43,629 bases of DNA from WTJY01 sp045105475 (GCA_045105475.1 JBGCDP010000151.1:1-43629); one strand, 5' to 3'. Numbered from the stretch's first letter, positions 6,874-15,869 are shown. Notes: generated from the letters alone by a model not told the origin. A program made the numbers and translations.

Positions 6874-8178
6874 ATGATGACAAAAAAAGAGTTAACCATC
6901 AAGGGTTTAACCCGTCGTGAGTTTTTGAGTTTGTCAGGTGCTGTAGGCGCTGCGGCACTGCTTTCAGCCTGTGGTGGCGGTGGCGGAGTAGGCGGCCGGA
7001 CACTTAAAGTTGGGCTGGTTGCCCCGATTACTGGCCCGTTGGCCGCTTTTGGCGAAGCTGATGAGTTTGTATTGAGCCAAGTGCGTGAAATCTTTAAGGA
7101 CGGTATCGACATCAGCGGTGTTAATTTCCCAATCGAAATTATCACTAAAGATGCTGAGTCTGATCCAAACCGGGCGGCTCAAGTGGCGCAAGATTTGATT
7201 TTAGATGATGAAGTTGACCTGATCATGGTTCACTCAACACCTGAAATCAATAATCCTGTGAGCGCTCAATGCGAGGCCAATGGCATCCCGTATATTTCTA
7301 CCGATGCACCATGGCAACCTTGGTATTTCCGTGATGATTTGCCTTCTCCAGAGGCGGGTTACACGTGGGGTTATCATTACTTCTGGGGCTTAGAAGATGT
7401 GATTCGCGTCTTTTTAGAGCTTTGGGACGAAGTGCCAAATAACAAAGTTGTGGGTGCACTCTGGCCAAATGATGGTGACGGGCTGGCATGGGCAAGTCCG
7501 CAAGGGTTCCCACCTGCTTTAGATGGTGCTGGGTATACATTGGTTGATCCCGGCCGATATGAAAACTTGAAGGATGACTTTTCGGCCGAAATTTCACTCT
7601 TTAAAGAGCAAGGTGTTGAAATTGTGACCGGCGTGATGATTCCGCCTGATATGGGAACATTTTTAACCCAAGCAAGTCAGCAAGGGTTCAATCCAACTTT
7701 CTTCACTGTCGGTAAGGCGGCCTTATTCCCAACCACAATTGAAACATTGCCTGATGGATTGGGTGAAGGAATCACGACAGAGGTCTGGTGGACACCGACC
7801 CATCCGTTTAAATCCTCACTCACAGGCCAAACAGCGGCTGAACTAGGTGCAGCGTACACGGCCGAAACTGGCAAGCAGTGGACCCAACCGATTGGATTTG
7901 TGCATGGCTTGTTTGAAATCTTGGCTGATACGTTGGCCCGTGTTTCAGACGTTGATAGCCCAGAATCTATTCGTGACGCAATTGCGGCAACCCAGCTGGA
8001 TACGATTGTAGGTAAGATTGATTGGAGCAGTGGTCCAGTACCGAATGTGTCAAAGACACCTTTAGCCGGTGGCCAATGGCAAGCGGGCGGTGACTATCCA
8101 TTTGAGATGGTTGTGGCTACCAATAGCACCGGACTTGATATTCCGATTACAGGCTCTGTTGAGCCGAAGAGCTGGTAA
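6874..8178 (+). CDS. ABC transporter substrate-binding lipoprotein, branched-chain amino acid type
   Basis: A 434-residue periplasmic-binding-fold type I protein of the HAAT/LivJ class. The N-terminus has a twin-arginine motif (TRREFL, residues 13-18), a hydrophobic stretch and a lipobox LSAC with C33 as the lipid-bearing Cys, followed by a glycine spacer. The mature part opens KVGLVAPITGPLAAFGE, the characteristic first strand and ligand loop of this class. Such proteins bind amino acids, amides, ureas or aromatic acids. The strong AAGGAG ribosome site allows either of two adjacent ATGs. It leads the operon controlled by the promoter and operator upstream. Co-encoded hydroxylase and maleylacetate-reductase genes hint at an aromatic or related carboxylic ligand (inference). 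Confidence 0.9.
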   Translation: MMTKKELTIKGLTRREFLSLSGAVGAAALLSACGGGGGVGGRTLKVGLVAPITGPLAAFGEADEFVLSQVREIFKDGIDISGVNFPIEIITKDAESDPNRAAQVAQDLILDDEVDLIMVHSTPEINNPVSAQCEANGIPYISTDAPWQPWYFRDDLPSPEAGYTWGYHYFWGLEDVIRVFLELWDEVPNNKVVGALWPNDGDGLAWASPQGFPPALDGAGYTLVDPGRYENLKDDFSAEISLFKEQGVEIVTGVMIPPDMGTFLTQASQQGFNPTFFTVGKAALFPTTIETLPDGLGEGITTEVWWTPTHPFKSSLTGQTAAELGAAYTAETGKQWTQPIGFVHGLFEILADTLARVSDVDSPESIRDAIAATQLDTIVGKIDWSSGPVPNVSKTPLAGGQWQAGGDYPFEMVVATNSTGLDIPITGSVEPKSW

Positions 8179-8181
8179 ATA

Positions 8182-8266
8182 TAGTTTTCAGTTATCAGTC
8201 AGCAGTTTTCAATTTCACACACGCGTTTGATTGATCATTGTTCACTGGTAACTGGCCACTCACTTT
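8182..8266. repeat. Degenerate ACTG-type spacer repeat, copy 2
   Basis: The spacer between binding protein and first ATPase has TTTCAGTTATCAGTCAGCAG and, at 8250-8260, AACTGGCCACT, identical to a word in the 2795-2884 spacer. The repeat runs up to the ATG, which has no ribosome site. Confidence 0.5.
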
Positions 8267-8995
8267 ATGCTTCTGCAACTCGACAACGTCTCAAAATCGT
8301 TTGGTGCGCTCAAGGTTATCAATGATGTCAGCTTTGATCTCGAAGAAGGGATTGCGCTGGGCATCATGGGACCAAATGGAGCGGGCAAAACTACACTGCT
8401 CAACCTGATCGCAGGAGATTTGTCCCTTTCAGGTGGATCTATTCATTTCGATGGGTCTGATTTAAATGGCGTTTCGGCCGAGCAGCGTTGTTTGTCTGGT
8501 ATCGGCCGCACAAGCCAAATTCCCCGACCATTTACCGGCATGACCACCTATGAAAATGTGCTGGTAGGTGCAATGTACGGCTCTAATTTGTCTGAAAAAG
8601 AGGCGGAAGAAACGGTTGTTGACGTTTTGCAACAGACTGGTTTGATGCCGCGCTGGAACGTTGAGGCAGGGCAGCTTCGTCTGCTTGAGCGTAAACGACT
8701 TGAGTTGGCGCGCGCATTGGCAACCAGACCCCGTCTACTTTTGCTAGATGAAATCGCAGGTGGTTTAACAGACCATGAGGTTCAAGAGTTACTTGCGCTC
8801 ATTCGTGATATCCGTGCGCAAGGCATCACCATTATTTGGATCGAGCATATTGTGCACGCGCTGGTCTCGGTTGTAGACAAGATAGTTGCAATTGATTTTG
8901 GGAATAAGCTGGCCGAAGGAACGCCAGATGAAGTGATTAATAGTGAGGCGTTCCAGCAAGTTTATTTTGGGGTTGAGAGTGTGAAGCTTGGCTAG
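8267..8995 (+). CDS. livG: Branched-chain-type ABC transporter ATP-binding protein (LivG-like)
   Basis: A 242-residue ATPase with Walker A G35-PNGAG-K41-TT, Walker B LLLLDE (D161, E162) and an H-loop His in WIEHIVHAL. The signature loop is divergent: where LSGGQ or LSYGQ is expected the sequence reads AGQLRLLERKRLELARAL (134-151). A leucine-rich variant of this loop is known in some LivG-type ATPases, so this is likely functional when paired with the LivF-type subunit. It energises import through the two permeases encoded downstream. Start ATG 8267 lacks a ribosome site. The gene ends 25 bases before livF. Confidence 0.88.
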   Translation: MLLQLDNVSKSFGALKVINDVSFDLEEGIALGIMGPNGAGKTTLLNLIAGDLSLSGGSIHFDGSDLNGVSAEQRCLSGIGRTSQIPRPFTGMTTYENVLVGAMYGSNLSEKEAEETVVDVLQQTGLMPRWNVEAGQLRLLERKRLELARALATRPRLLLLDEIAGGLTDHEVQELLALIRDIRAQGITIIWIEHIVHALVSVVDKIVAIDFGNKLAEGTPDEVINSEAFQQVYFGVESVKLG

Positions 8996-9020
8996 CCAGC
9001 CAGGGCACCTATTTCTTTAA

Positions 9021-9719
9021 ATGTCATTTTTAGCAGTTGAAAACATCGATGTCTTTTATGACGAGTTCCAAGCTCTTTTTGGCGTGAGTATGAACGTTGA
9101 GAAAGGGGAAACGGTTGCGATTATCGGCTCAAATGGGGCAGGTAAGTCGACGCTGATGCGGACAATTGCCGGTGGGTTAATTCCTACAACAGGGTCGATT
9201 AAATACGCAGGAACTGACACAGCTGAGTCATCGGCGTTTCAAATGAATGCTTTGGGGGTCGCCCTGGTGCCAGAAGGGCGCAAAATCTTCCCAAGCTTGT
9301 CAGTTGAAGAAAATTTGAAAATTGGCGGATACAGTGGTCGGGCTGGGCAATGGACGCTTGAAAAAGTCTATGAGCTGTTTCCAATTTTAAAAGATCGCCG
9401 CAGCAATGGCGGGACTGATCTTTCTGGCGGACAGCAGCAGATGGTCGCAATCGGCCGGGCATTGATGAGTAATCCTGACTTGATCCTGATGGATGAAGTT
9501 TCGCTTGGTTTGGCTCCGATTATCGTGAATGAAATTTATGCCATTGTGCGCCAAATTGCTGCAACTGGCACAACTGTGATTTTGGTTGAACAGGACGTCA
9601 ATCGTGGACTGCGTGAGGCAGATCGCTTTTATTGTTTGCTAGAAGGCAAGGTGAGCCTATCTGGTAATCCGGCCGATGTTGCGCAAGATCAGATATCAAA
9701 AGCATATTTTGGAATGTGA
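9021..9719 (+). CDS. livF: Branched-chain-type ABC transporter ATP-binding protein (LivF-like)
   Basis: A 232-residue ATPase with Walker A G36-SNGAG-K42-ST, canonical signature LSGGQQQ starting at L134, Walker B LILMDE (D158, E159) and the LivF-typical EVSLGLAPIIVNEIY. It pairs with the LivG-like subunit to form the nucleotide-binding heterodimer on the cytoplasmic side. Because the LivG signature is altered and this one is intact, the heterodimer may hydrolyse ATP asymmetrically (inference). It is followed by a 104-base spacer before the permease gene. Confidence 0.9.
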   Translation: MSFLAVENIDVFYDEFQALFGVSMNVEKGETVAIIGSNGAGKSTLMRTIAGGLIPTTGSIKYAGTDTAESSAFQMNALGVALVPEGRKIFPSLSVEENLKIGGYSGRAGQWTLEKVYELFPILKDRRSNGGTDLSGGQQQMVAIGRALMSNPDLILMDEVSLGLAPIIVNEIYAIVRQIAATGTTVILVEQDVNRGLREADRFYCLLEGKVSLSGNPADVAQDQISKAYFGM

Positions 9720-9823
9720 TCTGATTTTAGGGCTTAGGATTTCGTTGACAATTCCTTTTGTTCTCACAGATTACTGCTAGATAACATTTTTATCAGCTTA
9801 AACTCAAATCGAAAATTAATTTC

Positions 9824-10693
9824 ATGCAATGGATTAACACGCTCGTTCAAGGCATTTTGCTAGGTGGATTATACGCTCTGTATGGGACAGGGCTGTCCTT
9901 AATCTTTGGCGTAATGCGCATAGTCAACTTGGCGCATGGCGACTTTATTATGCTGGGGGCGTTTTTGTCTCTGCTGGCAACTTCAGTGATTGGTGTGCCG
10001 CCGCTAATTAGTATTGTAATTGTTGTGCCAGTTATGTTTTTGTTGGGATTTTTGCTACAGCGGGGCATCTTGAACACAACAATTGGGAAGGGGTTGATGC
10101 CACCGTTGGTAATCACCTTCGGTCTTTCTGTTATTGTGCAAAATGTGCTCCAGATGGGCTTTTCGGCCGACTCCCAGGGGCTCGATGCCGGATCGCTTGA
10201 AACGGCCAGTATTCCGATTAACGATCAAATTTCAATAGGTATCATGCCGCTAATTACATTTATGGTAGCGGTCGGTGTTCTATTTGCCCTCCAACTGTTT
10301 TTTAACCGTACGAAAGTGGGGCAAGCATTCCGAGCCACATCTGATGATCCAGAAACGGCCGAACTAATGGGAATCAACAGCCGGCAAATCTATGCGCTGG
10401 CAATGGGAATCTCTTTTGCGATTGTGGCGTTGGCTGGCATTTTGCTAGGTATTCGCACTAATTTTGCTCCAACAGACGGTCCTGCTCGACTCATCTTTGC
10501 ATTCGAAGCGGTGATTATTGGTGGGCTTGGCAGTTTGTGGGGAACGTTAGCCGGTGGCATCATTTTGGGGTTGAGTCAAAATATCGGTGCTCAAATCAAC
10601 CCAACTTGGTTCCAACTTGCAGGTCACATTGTGACTTTAATTGTGCTCGCTGTCCGGCCGACCGGACTTTTCGCTCGGACGAGGGACAACTAA
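9824..10693 (+). CDS. livH: Branched-chain-type ABC transporter permease (LivH-like)
   Basis: A 289-residue integral membrane protein with about eight hydrophobic segments. It begins with the family hallmark QGILLGGLYALYGTGLSLIFG and has MRIVNLAHGDFIMLGAF. The EAA-like cytoplasmic loop that contacts the ATPases is seen around GQAFRATSDDPETAELMGI. It forms the translocation channel with LivM. The ATG at 9824 has no obvious ribosome site. Its stop is one base before the LivM start, so the two are translationally coupled. Confidence 0.92.
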   Translation: MQWINTLVQGILLGGLYALYGTGLSLIFGVMRIVNLAHGDFIMLGAFLSLLATSVIGVPPLISIVIVVPVMFLLGFLLQRGILNTTIGKGLMPPLVITFGLSVIVQNVLQMGFSADSQGLDAGSLETASIPINDQISIGIMPLITFMVAVGVLFALQLFFNRTKVGQAFRATSDDPETAELMGINSRQIYALAMGISFAIVALAGILLGIRTNFAPTDGPARLIFAFEAVIIGGLGSLWGTLAGGIILGLSQNIGAQINPTWFQLAGHIVTLIVLAVRPTGLFARTRDN

Positions 10694-10694
10694 A

Positions 10695-11696
10695 ATGAAT
10701 AGAGACCGTAGGCTCATTATTATTTTGTCCGTCGTATTTGTGTTCTTTGCATCCTTTGCTTTTTGGAGCGGCCGGGGCACGATGAACACGCTAACTGAAT
10801 TCTTCTATCTGCTGGCTATTGCTCAGCTCTGGAACTTGCTGGCCGGCTATGCTGGGCTGGTTTCGGTGGGGCAGCAGGCATGGATCGGGCTTGGCGCATA
10901 CGCGTTACTCGTCTCAACCGATGATCTGGGGCTGCCTGTTTTTGCCGGATTGCTTATCGCTGGATTGGTTGCAGGCATCCTTTCAATTCCGACCGCATTA
11001 CTTGGTTTTCGACTGCGTGGTGGCTATTTTGCTATCGGCACATGGGTGATGGCCGAAGTTTTTAGGCTTTCTGTCACAGCTAGCAGCGATTGGCTCGGCG
11101 GTGGTTTAGGTCGGTCGATTATTGTGAACAATTTATTTTCGTCCCCAACCGCCCGTATCACATCAATTTATGTCATTTCGATTGTGTTAGCCTTTGGGAC
11201 CGTAGCGCTGACTCAATATTTGATGCGGTCTAAGATCGGATTAGGTTTAACTGCGATCCGGGACAATGAAGATGCGGCCGCAAGCTTGGGTATCAACACC
11301 TATCGAATAAAGATGATTATCTTTATTTTGTGCGCAGCCGGAACCGGCATGGTTGGCGGTTTGATTGCGCTAAATCAAATCAACATTATTCCGAAATCGA
11401 TGTTCAGCGTGAACTGGACCGCTTTTATGGTCTTTATCGTTGTGATTGGTGGGATTGGCACAATTGAAGGGCCTATTATCGGGACGATCATATTTTTCTT
11501 AATTCGAGAATATTTGTCAGATTTTGGTGAATGGTCTTTTATTATTTTAGGTGTCATTGCTGTCACAATGATGTTGATCGCCCCGCAGGGTATTTGGGGA
11601 TTGATTAAGCAACGTGTGGATATAGAGGTTTTCCCTGTAAGGCGCTTGATTTCGGCCGAACGGCTGGCAAAACTGTCTGGCAAAAGCGAGTCGTAA
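10695..11696 (+). CDS. livM: Branched-chain-type ABC transporter permease (LivM-like)
   Basis: A 333-residue multispanning protein. The ATG at 10695 (MNRDRRLIII) is chosen because it comes right after the LivH stop and just before the first membrane helix. A longer frame reaching back to 10641 would overlap LivH and has no family support. Hallmarks are WNLLAGYAGLVSVGQQAWIGLGAY near the N-terminus (in two halves) and the ATPase-contact loop GLTAIRDNEDAAASLGIN. It has about ten hydrophobic segments. It completes the five-component importer. Confidence 0.92.
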   Translation: MNRDRRLIIILSVVFVFFASFAFWSGRGTMNTLTEFFYLLAIAQLWNLLAGYAGLVSVGQQAWIGLGAYALLVSTDDLGLPVFAGLLIAGLVAGILSIPTALLGFRLRGGYFAIGTWVMAEVFRLSVTASSDWLGGGLGRSIIVNNLFSSPTARITSIYVISIVLAFGTVALTQYLMRSKIGLGLTAIRDNEDAAASLGINTYRIKMIIFILCAAGTGMVGGLIALNQINIIPKSMFSVNWTAFMVFIVVIGGIGTIEGPIIGTIIFFLIREYLSDFGEWSFIILGVIAVTMMLIAPQGIWGLIKQRVDIEVFPVRRLISAERLAKLSGKSES

Positions 11697-11755
11697 CTGT
11701 AGTTTGGGGTAGGCTTGAAATTCAAACTTGCTTCGAAGAATTTAAAAAGGAAATT

Positions 11756-12541
11756 ATGTCTGAAAAAAAGCCGCTTATATTGGCCGATCTTTCTTGGCCA
11801 GAGGTTGAAGCGATTCGTGACAGTGTAGATGTTGTACTTATTCCAGTGGGTTCAAATGAGCAACACGGCCCAAACTTATCTTTGAGCATGGACATTACCG
11901 GCGCGACACAGTTCTGTGTGAAGGCTAGTGAACTTGCATACCCAAAACTTCTGGTAGCCCCGTCAATGCCTTGGGGAGTCTCTTATCACCACATGAATTT
12001 CCCTGGCACAATTACACTTAGCTCTGACACCTTTATTCAAATATTGGTTGAGGTCGTTGCATCTTTGCAGCAGCACGGCTTTCAACGTTTTATGATTATC
12101 AATGGGCATGGTGGCAATATGGCGCCATTGGGGGATGCGATTGTACGCATTAACGAGGAACTGCAGCCTGAGTTTATCGGCTCTGGTCTCTATCTTTACT
12201 TTGCTGACGAAGGGATTAATGAACAGTTTGGTATCGATGGCATTATTGGCCATGCTTGCGAGTGGGAAACGAGTGTAGCGATGTATTTGGCACCTGAAAT
12301 CGTTAAGAATGATTCATTGGCGGCCGGAGAAATGACTGATCTTACCTATAACTTTCGAACAGAAATGCAAAAGTACAAGGTCAATGTCCCTTGGCGTTTT
12401 GATCGATTTACCACAAATGGGGCTTTAGGTGATGCACGCCGTTCATCAGTTGAGTATGGCAAAGCTGTAATTGATAGTGCACTCAAAAACTTTGTTGAAT
12501 TCATGGAAGAAGTTGTTAACCAGACCCCTTCTTCTGAATAG
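11756..12541 (+). CDS. Creatininase-family amidohydrolase
   Basis: A 261-residue protein of the creatinine amidohydrolase family. Metal-ligand motifs are E35-Q-H37-G-P, D46, the block GHGGN (117-121) and GHACEWETS with E169, the order expected for the two-metal site. Members open lactams or cyclic amides (creatinine, 3-dehydro-scyllo-inosose-type lactones, riboflavin-pathway formamides). The substrate cannot be read from sequence. It lies 59 bases after the importer genes and 32 before the reductase. It is thus probably part of the pathway for the imported compound, where it may hydrolyse a cyclic amide or lactone. Ribosome site AAAAAGGAAA. Confidence 0.88.
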   Translation: MSEKKPLILADLSWPEVEAIRDSVDVVLIPVGSNEQHGPNLSLSMDITGATQFCVKASELAYPKLLVAPSMPWGVSYHHMNFPGTITLSSDTFIQILVEVVASLQQHGFQRFMIINGHGGNMAPLGDAIVRINEELQPEFIGSGLYLYFADEGINEQFGIDGIIGHACEWETSVAMYLAPEIVKNDSLAAGEMTDLTYNFRTEMQKYKVNVPWRFDRFTTNGALGDARRSSVEYGKAVIDSALKNFVEFMEEVVNQTPSSE

Positions 12542-12573
12542 GGCTAATCTCGTTTTTTACGAAGAGGATAAAT

Positions 12574-13632
12574 TTGAACTTTGAACTCACCCAACTCCCT
12601 AGTCGTGTATCTTTTGGCGCAGGTCGGTTAGCCACAGTGCGAGAAGAAGCCGGTCGGCTTGGAGCACAGCGAGCCTTGGTTTTGGCAACAAAATATCAGA
12701 TTGATTTGGCACAACACGTGGCTGGATTATTAGGCGATCTATGTGTGGGTGTTCATGCGGAAGCGGTACAACATGTGCCTTATGAAACGGTTGCGGCCGC
12801 AATAAAGAAAGTTGATGAACTACAAATCGATTTGCTAATAGCTCCGGGTGGGGGCTCGACGATTGGATTGGCAAAAGGAATCGTGCTAGAAAGGCCTTTG
12901 CCTATTTTAGCGATCCCAACAACGTATGCTGGCTCTGAGATGACCCATATTTGGGGTATTTCAAAAGATGGTAAGAAAACCACCGGCCGGGATCCTATTG
13001 TTAAACCAGCTACCGTTATTTACGATCCTGATCTGATCAGGTCACTCCCCGCGGCCATGTCGATTACCAGCGGTATCAATGCGATGGCGCACGCGGTTGA
13101 AGCCCTCTATGCTGAAAACCGAAATCCAATCAGTTCGATGATGGCTGAGGAAAGCATCCGAAGCTTAGCAGCCGGATTGCCCTTGGTTGCTCAAAACCTA
13201 TCTGACCTCAAGGCTCGAACCGATACGATGTATGGAGCGTGGCTGGCTGCCGTCGTTCTCGACCAAGTTGGGATGGCGCTTCATCATAAGCTGTGCCATA
13301 CATTAGGCGGAAGTTTTGGGATGCCACATGCTGAAGTGCATACGGTGGTTTTGCCATATGCCATCGCCTATAACCAGAGCCACGCACCTGAAATGGTGGC
13401 AGCACTGTCCAGAGCGTTAGGCTGTGATCCGGCCGATATTGCCGGAACGGTGCAAGACATCTCCCGCCAAAACGGCGGCCCTGTTTCGCTAAAAGAACTA
13501 AATTTTAAAGAAGAAAACCTTGAAGAGGCCGCACAGATTGCGACTCAAAACCCATATTACAACCCAAGACCTGTCGATTTAGCAGGTATAAGACAGCTGC
13601 TATCAGCCACTTATCTTGGCGTTAGACCGTAG
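12574..13632 (+). CDS. Maleylacetate reductase-like iron-type alcohol dehydrogenase
   Basis: A 352-residue group III alcohol dehydrogenase of the maleylacetate reductase type. The NAD-binding loop GGGST is at 92-96, PTTYAGSEMTHIWGI at 115-129, and a His-rich region HHKLCHTLGG (237-246) is followed by H252 and H256. The last two motifs are typical of MacA. The characterised reaction is NADH-dependent reduction of maleylacetate to 3-oxoadipate in chloroaromatic and resorcinol pathways. Translation starts at TTG 12574, with AGAGG six bases before; no ATG is available nearby. The following flavin hydroxylase supports an aromatic pathway. No ring-cleavage dioxygenase is present in the window. Confidence 0.87.
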   Translation: MNFELTQLPSRVSFGAGRLATVREEAGRLGAQRALVLATKYQIDLAQHVAGLLGDLCVGVHAEAVQHVPYETVAAAIKKVDELQIDLLIAPGGGSTIGLAKGIVLERPLPILAIPTTYAGSEMTHIWGISKDGKKTTGRDPIVKPATVIYDPDLIRSLPAAMSITSGINAMAHAVEALYAENRNPISSMMAEESIRSLAAGLPLVAQNLSDLKARTDTMYGAWLAAVVLDQVGMALHHKLCHTLGGSFGMPHAEVHTVVLPYAIAYNQSHAPEMVAALSRALGCDPADIAGTVQDISRQNGGPVSLKELNFKEENLEEAAQIATQNPYYNPRPVDLAGIRQLLSATYLGVRP

Positions 13633-13665
13633 CTGATTTGAATTTTTTAAAAAGGAAAATTACCC

Positions 13666-15432
13666 ATGACAACCCAAAACCCACTAATTGAAACTGATGT
13701 CCTGATTGTCGGGTCAGGCCCGGCCGGTGGCTCGATGGCACTTGCCTTATCAACTTATGGCATTGACAACATTTGTATTACAAAGTTTAGCCGCTTAGTG
13801 CGTACTCCTCGTGCGCATATCACCAACCAGCGTTGTATGGAAATATTGCGCGATATGGGGGTTGAAGATGAGGTGATGGCGGTTGCTACTCCAAAAGAGC
13901 TAATGGGCAACAACACGTTTTGTATTACTCTTGCGGGAGAGGAGCTGGGGCGCATGCGATCATGGCAAACCCATCCTTCGCGTGAAGCAGAAGCGAAGCT
14001 GGCTAGCCCGACATTTATCAACGACACGCCGCAGTATTTAATGGAGCCGATCTTGATTCAGAATGCGACCCAGCGTGGTACAAAGATCCGTTACAACACT
14101 GAATACCTGAGCCATGTTCAAGATGATAACGGGGTGACTGTTACGGTTAAAGATCATATGACCGGGGGTGAGTACCAGATTCGCTGTAAATATCTGTACG
14201 GTGGTGATGGCGGTAACTCAAAAGTAGCTGAAAATTGTGGCTTGCCTTTTGAAGGCAAAATGGGTGTTGATGGCTCGATGAATATCGTTTTTGAAGCGGA
14301 CTTATCAAAATATGTGGCTCATCGGCCGAGTGTGCTTTACTGGATTATGCAGCCAGGTGCGGACATAGGTGGGATTGGTATGGGCGTGGTTCGTATGGTG
14401 CGGCCGTGGAATAAATGGATGGTGATTTGGGGGTATGATATTAATGTCGGGCCACCCGAAATTGATGACGATTTTGTAGTTGAGGTCGTCCACAATTTAA
14501 TTGGTGATCATGACATTGATGTCAAAATTGACTCATATTCAGTTTGGACCGTCAATGACATGTACGGTACGAATAATACTGATGGCCGAGTCTTTTGTGG
14601 TGGAGATGCGATGCATCGTCATCCGCCTTCCAATGGATTGGGCTCGAACACGTCGATGCAAGATAGCTATAACTTGGCTTGGAAACTGGCGGCCGTTTTG
14701 CGTGATCAAGCTGCACCTTCGCTGCTTGAAACGTATAACACCGAGCGGATTCCAATCGCTAAGCAGATTGTGACCCGCGCAAATCAATCGATCCAAGAAT
14801 TTGGGCCGATTTTTGATGCGATTGGCTTTTTATCGACTCAAGATCCTGACGAAAAATTAGCTAACATGGAAAAGCGGAAAGAAAGTACCCCTGAAGGGGC
14901 AGCTCAGCGTGAAGCTTTGCGTAAAGCGATTCAATTTAAGCGATATGAGTTTGATGCGCATGGGGTTGATCTTAACCATAGATACGACTCTTCGGCCGTT
15001 GTATCAGACGGCTCACCTGTCCCTGTGCCGGATCGTGATCCTGAGCTGCACTATTTCCGCACAACTTATCCCGGTACTAAAATTCCACACAATTGGTTTA
15101 GACGTGGCGAATACGGTAGTGACATTGTGGCGACGCTTGACCTTTGTTGCCAAGGTGAATTTACTCTCTTTACCGGCATTGGTGGCGAAGGGTGGGTTGA
15201 TGCAGCCAATGCATATTCAGATGCTGGTGGGATGAAAATAAACCCAGTTGTTGTAGGGCCAGGGCGAGATGTTGAAGACATCTACCAAGAATGGGCTGAA
15301 ATCCGTGAAGTGGATGAAGATGGCTGTTTATTGGTTCGGCCAGACGGGTATATCGCATTTCGCAGCCAGTCTGCAAGCTCGGATGCTCCTAAGCTCATTA
15401 ATGATGCAATGGAGCAAATTTTAGGCAAATAA
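13666..15432 (+). CDS. FAD-dependent aromatic hydroxylase, TfdB/phenol monooxygenase-like
   Basis: A 588-residue flavoprotein monooxygenase. The FAD-binding motif G16-S-G18-PAG21 is near the N-terminus. The second FAD motif is GDAMHRHPPSNGLGSN, starting about residue 313 and followed by MQDSYNLAWKLA. The HRHPPxNGLGSNT form is characteristic of 2,4-dichlorophenol 6-monooxygenase (TfdB) and relatives. A thioredoxin-like C-terminal domain fits the last 150 residues. The length matches TfdB (about 590-600). It inserts one oxygen into a phenol or similar ring using NAD(P)H. It is the last gene of the importer operon, after MacA. The natural substrate is unknown and need not be chlorinated. Ribosome site AAAAAGGAAAA. 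Confidence 0.88.
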   Translation: MTTQNPLIETDVLIVGSGPAGGSMALALSTYGIDNICITKFSRLVRTPRAHITNQRCMEILRDMGVEDEVMAVATPKELMGNNTFCITLAGEELGRMRSWQTHPSREAEAKLASPTFINDTPQYLMEPILIQNATQRGTKIRYNTEYLSHVQDDNGVTVTVKDHMTGGEYQIRCKYLYGGDGGNSKVAENCGLPFEGKMGVDGSMNIVFEADLSKYVAHRPSVLYWIMQPGADIGGIGMGVVRMVRPWNKWMVIWGYDINVGPPEIDDDFVVEVVHNLIGDHDIDVKIDSYSVWTVNDMYGTNNTDGRVFCGGDAMHRHPPSNGLGSNTSMQDSYNLAWKLAAVLRDQAAPSLLETYNTERIPIAKQIVTRANQSIQEFGPIFDAIGFLSTQDPDEKLANMEKRKESTPEGAAQREALRKAIQFKRYEFDAHGVDLNHRYDSSAVVSDGSPVPVPDRDPELHYFRTTYPGTKIPHNWFRRGEYGSDIVATLDLCCQGEFTLFTGIGGEGWVDAANAYSDAGGMKINPVVVGPGRDVEDIYQEWAEIREVDEDGCLLVRPDGYIAFRSQSASSDAPKLINDAMEQILGK

Positions 15433-15460
15433 TTAGATGGTTAAAACTTTTGCTCGTTGC

Positions 15461-15826
15461 TTAATATTCAGATTCATCATCTGAGTAACGAGTAAAAAAC
15501 TTGTGTTCTAGGGTTAAGGTTGGGAGCCTTAAAAATAGCGGTCGACCGTCATCGACTTCAAATGCCACATGGGCTTTGCGGCCGATAAGTTTATAGACCA
15601 TTTGCCAATATTCAATTGTATGCTCGTCTTCGGGCAAGGCTTCACCTGCTTCATTTTCTTCTCGTTTGCCTAATAGATTTGGAAGCTTGATCAAATATCG
15701 ATCAGCGCTTAGATCAATGTCTAAAACAGTTGCTTCAAAAAGAGCACGCAGATAGTGGTCATTTGGTATTTTCCAGACGAAGTGAATGTGGAACTTTTCT
15801 CCAATTTCGTGATTGGCTGTTGGCAT
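15461..15826 (-). CDS. Hypothetical protein, 121 aa
   Basis: Not recognised. From the ATG at 15826 it is a soluble, acidic protein (MPTANHEIGEKFHIHFVWKI...). It has an EENEAGEALPEDEHTIEYWQ middle part, here described in segments, and an Asp/Glu-rich end (YSDDESEY). Alternating hydrophobic residues suggest a beta-rich fold such as a PilZ-like or OB-like barrel, but no motif is diagnostic. A TTG five codons upstream also opens the frame, but it lies in the U-tract of the preceding terminator, so ATG 15826 is preferred. No ribosome site is visible for either. It converges with the hydroxylase gene. Confidence 0.65.
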   Translation of the reverse strand: MPTANHEIGEKFHIHFVWKIPNDHYLRALFEATVLDIDLSADRYLIKLPNLLGKREENEAGEALPEDEHTIEYWQMVYKLIGRKAHVAFEVDDGRPLFLRLPTLTLEHKFFTRYSDDESEY

Positions 15827-15840
15827 AATTAATTTTGGCA

Positions 15841-15869
15841 AAAAAAAGACGCTATCACCTGATAGCGTC
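15841..15869 (-). terminator. Intrinsic terminator after the MalK-type ATPase gene
   Basis: A 10-bp perfect inverted repeat (GACGCTATCA/TGATAGCGTC, 15848-15869) is followed on the minus strand by seven U (15847-15841). It lies 25 bases after the stop of the ATPase gene. Confidence 0.9.

Noticed and set aside
10641..10694. Longer N-terminus for the LivM-like permease
   Set aside because: It would overlap LivH by 53 bases and add a polar stretch not found in the family; the ATG one base after the LivH stop is natural.
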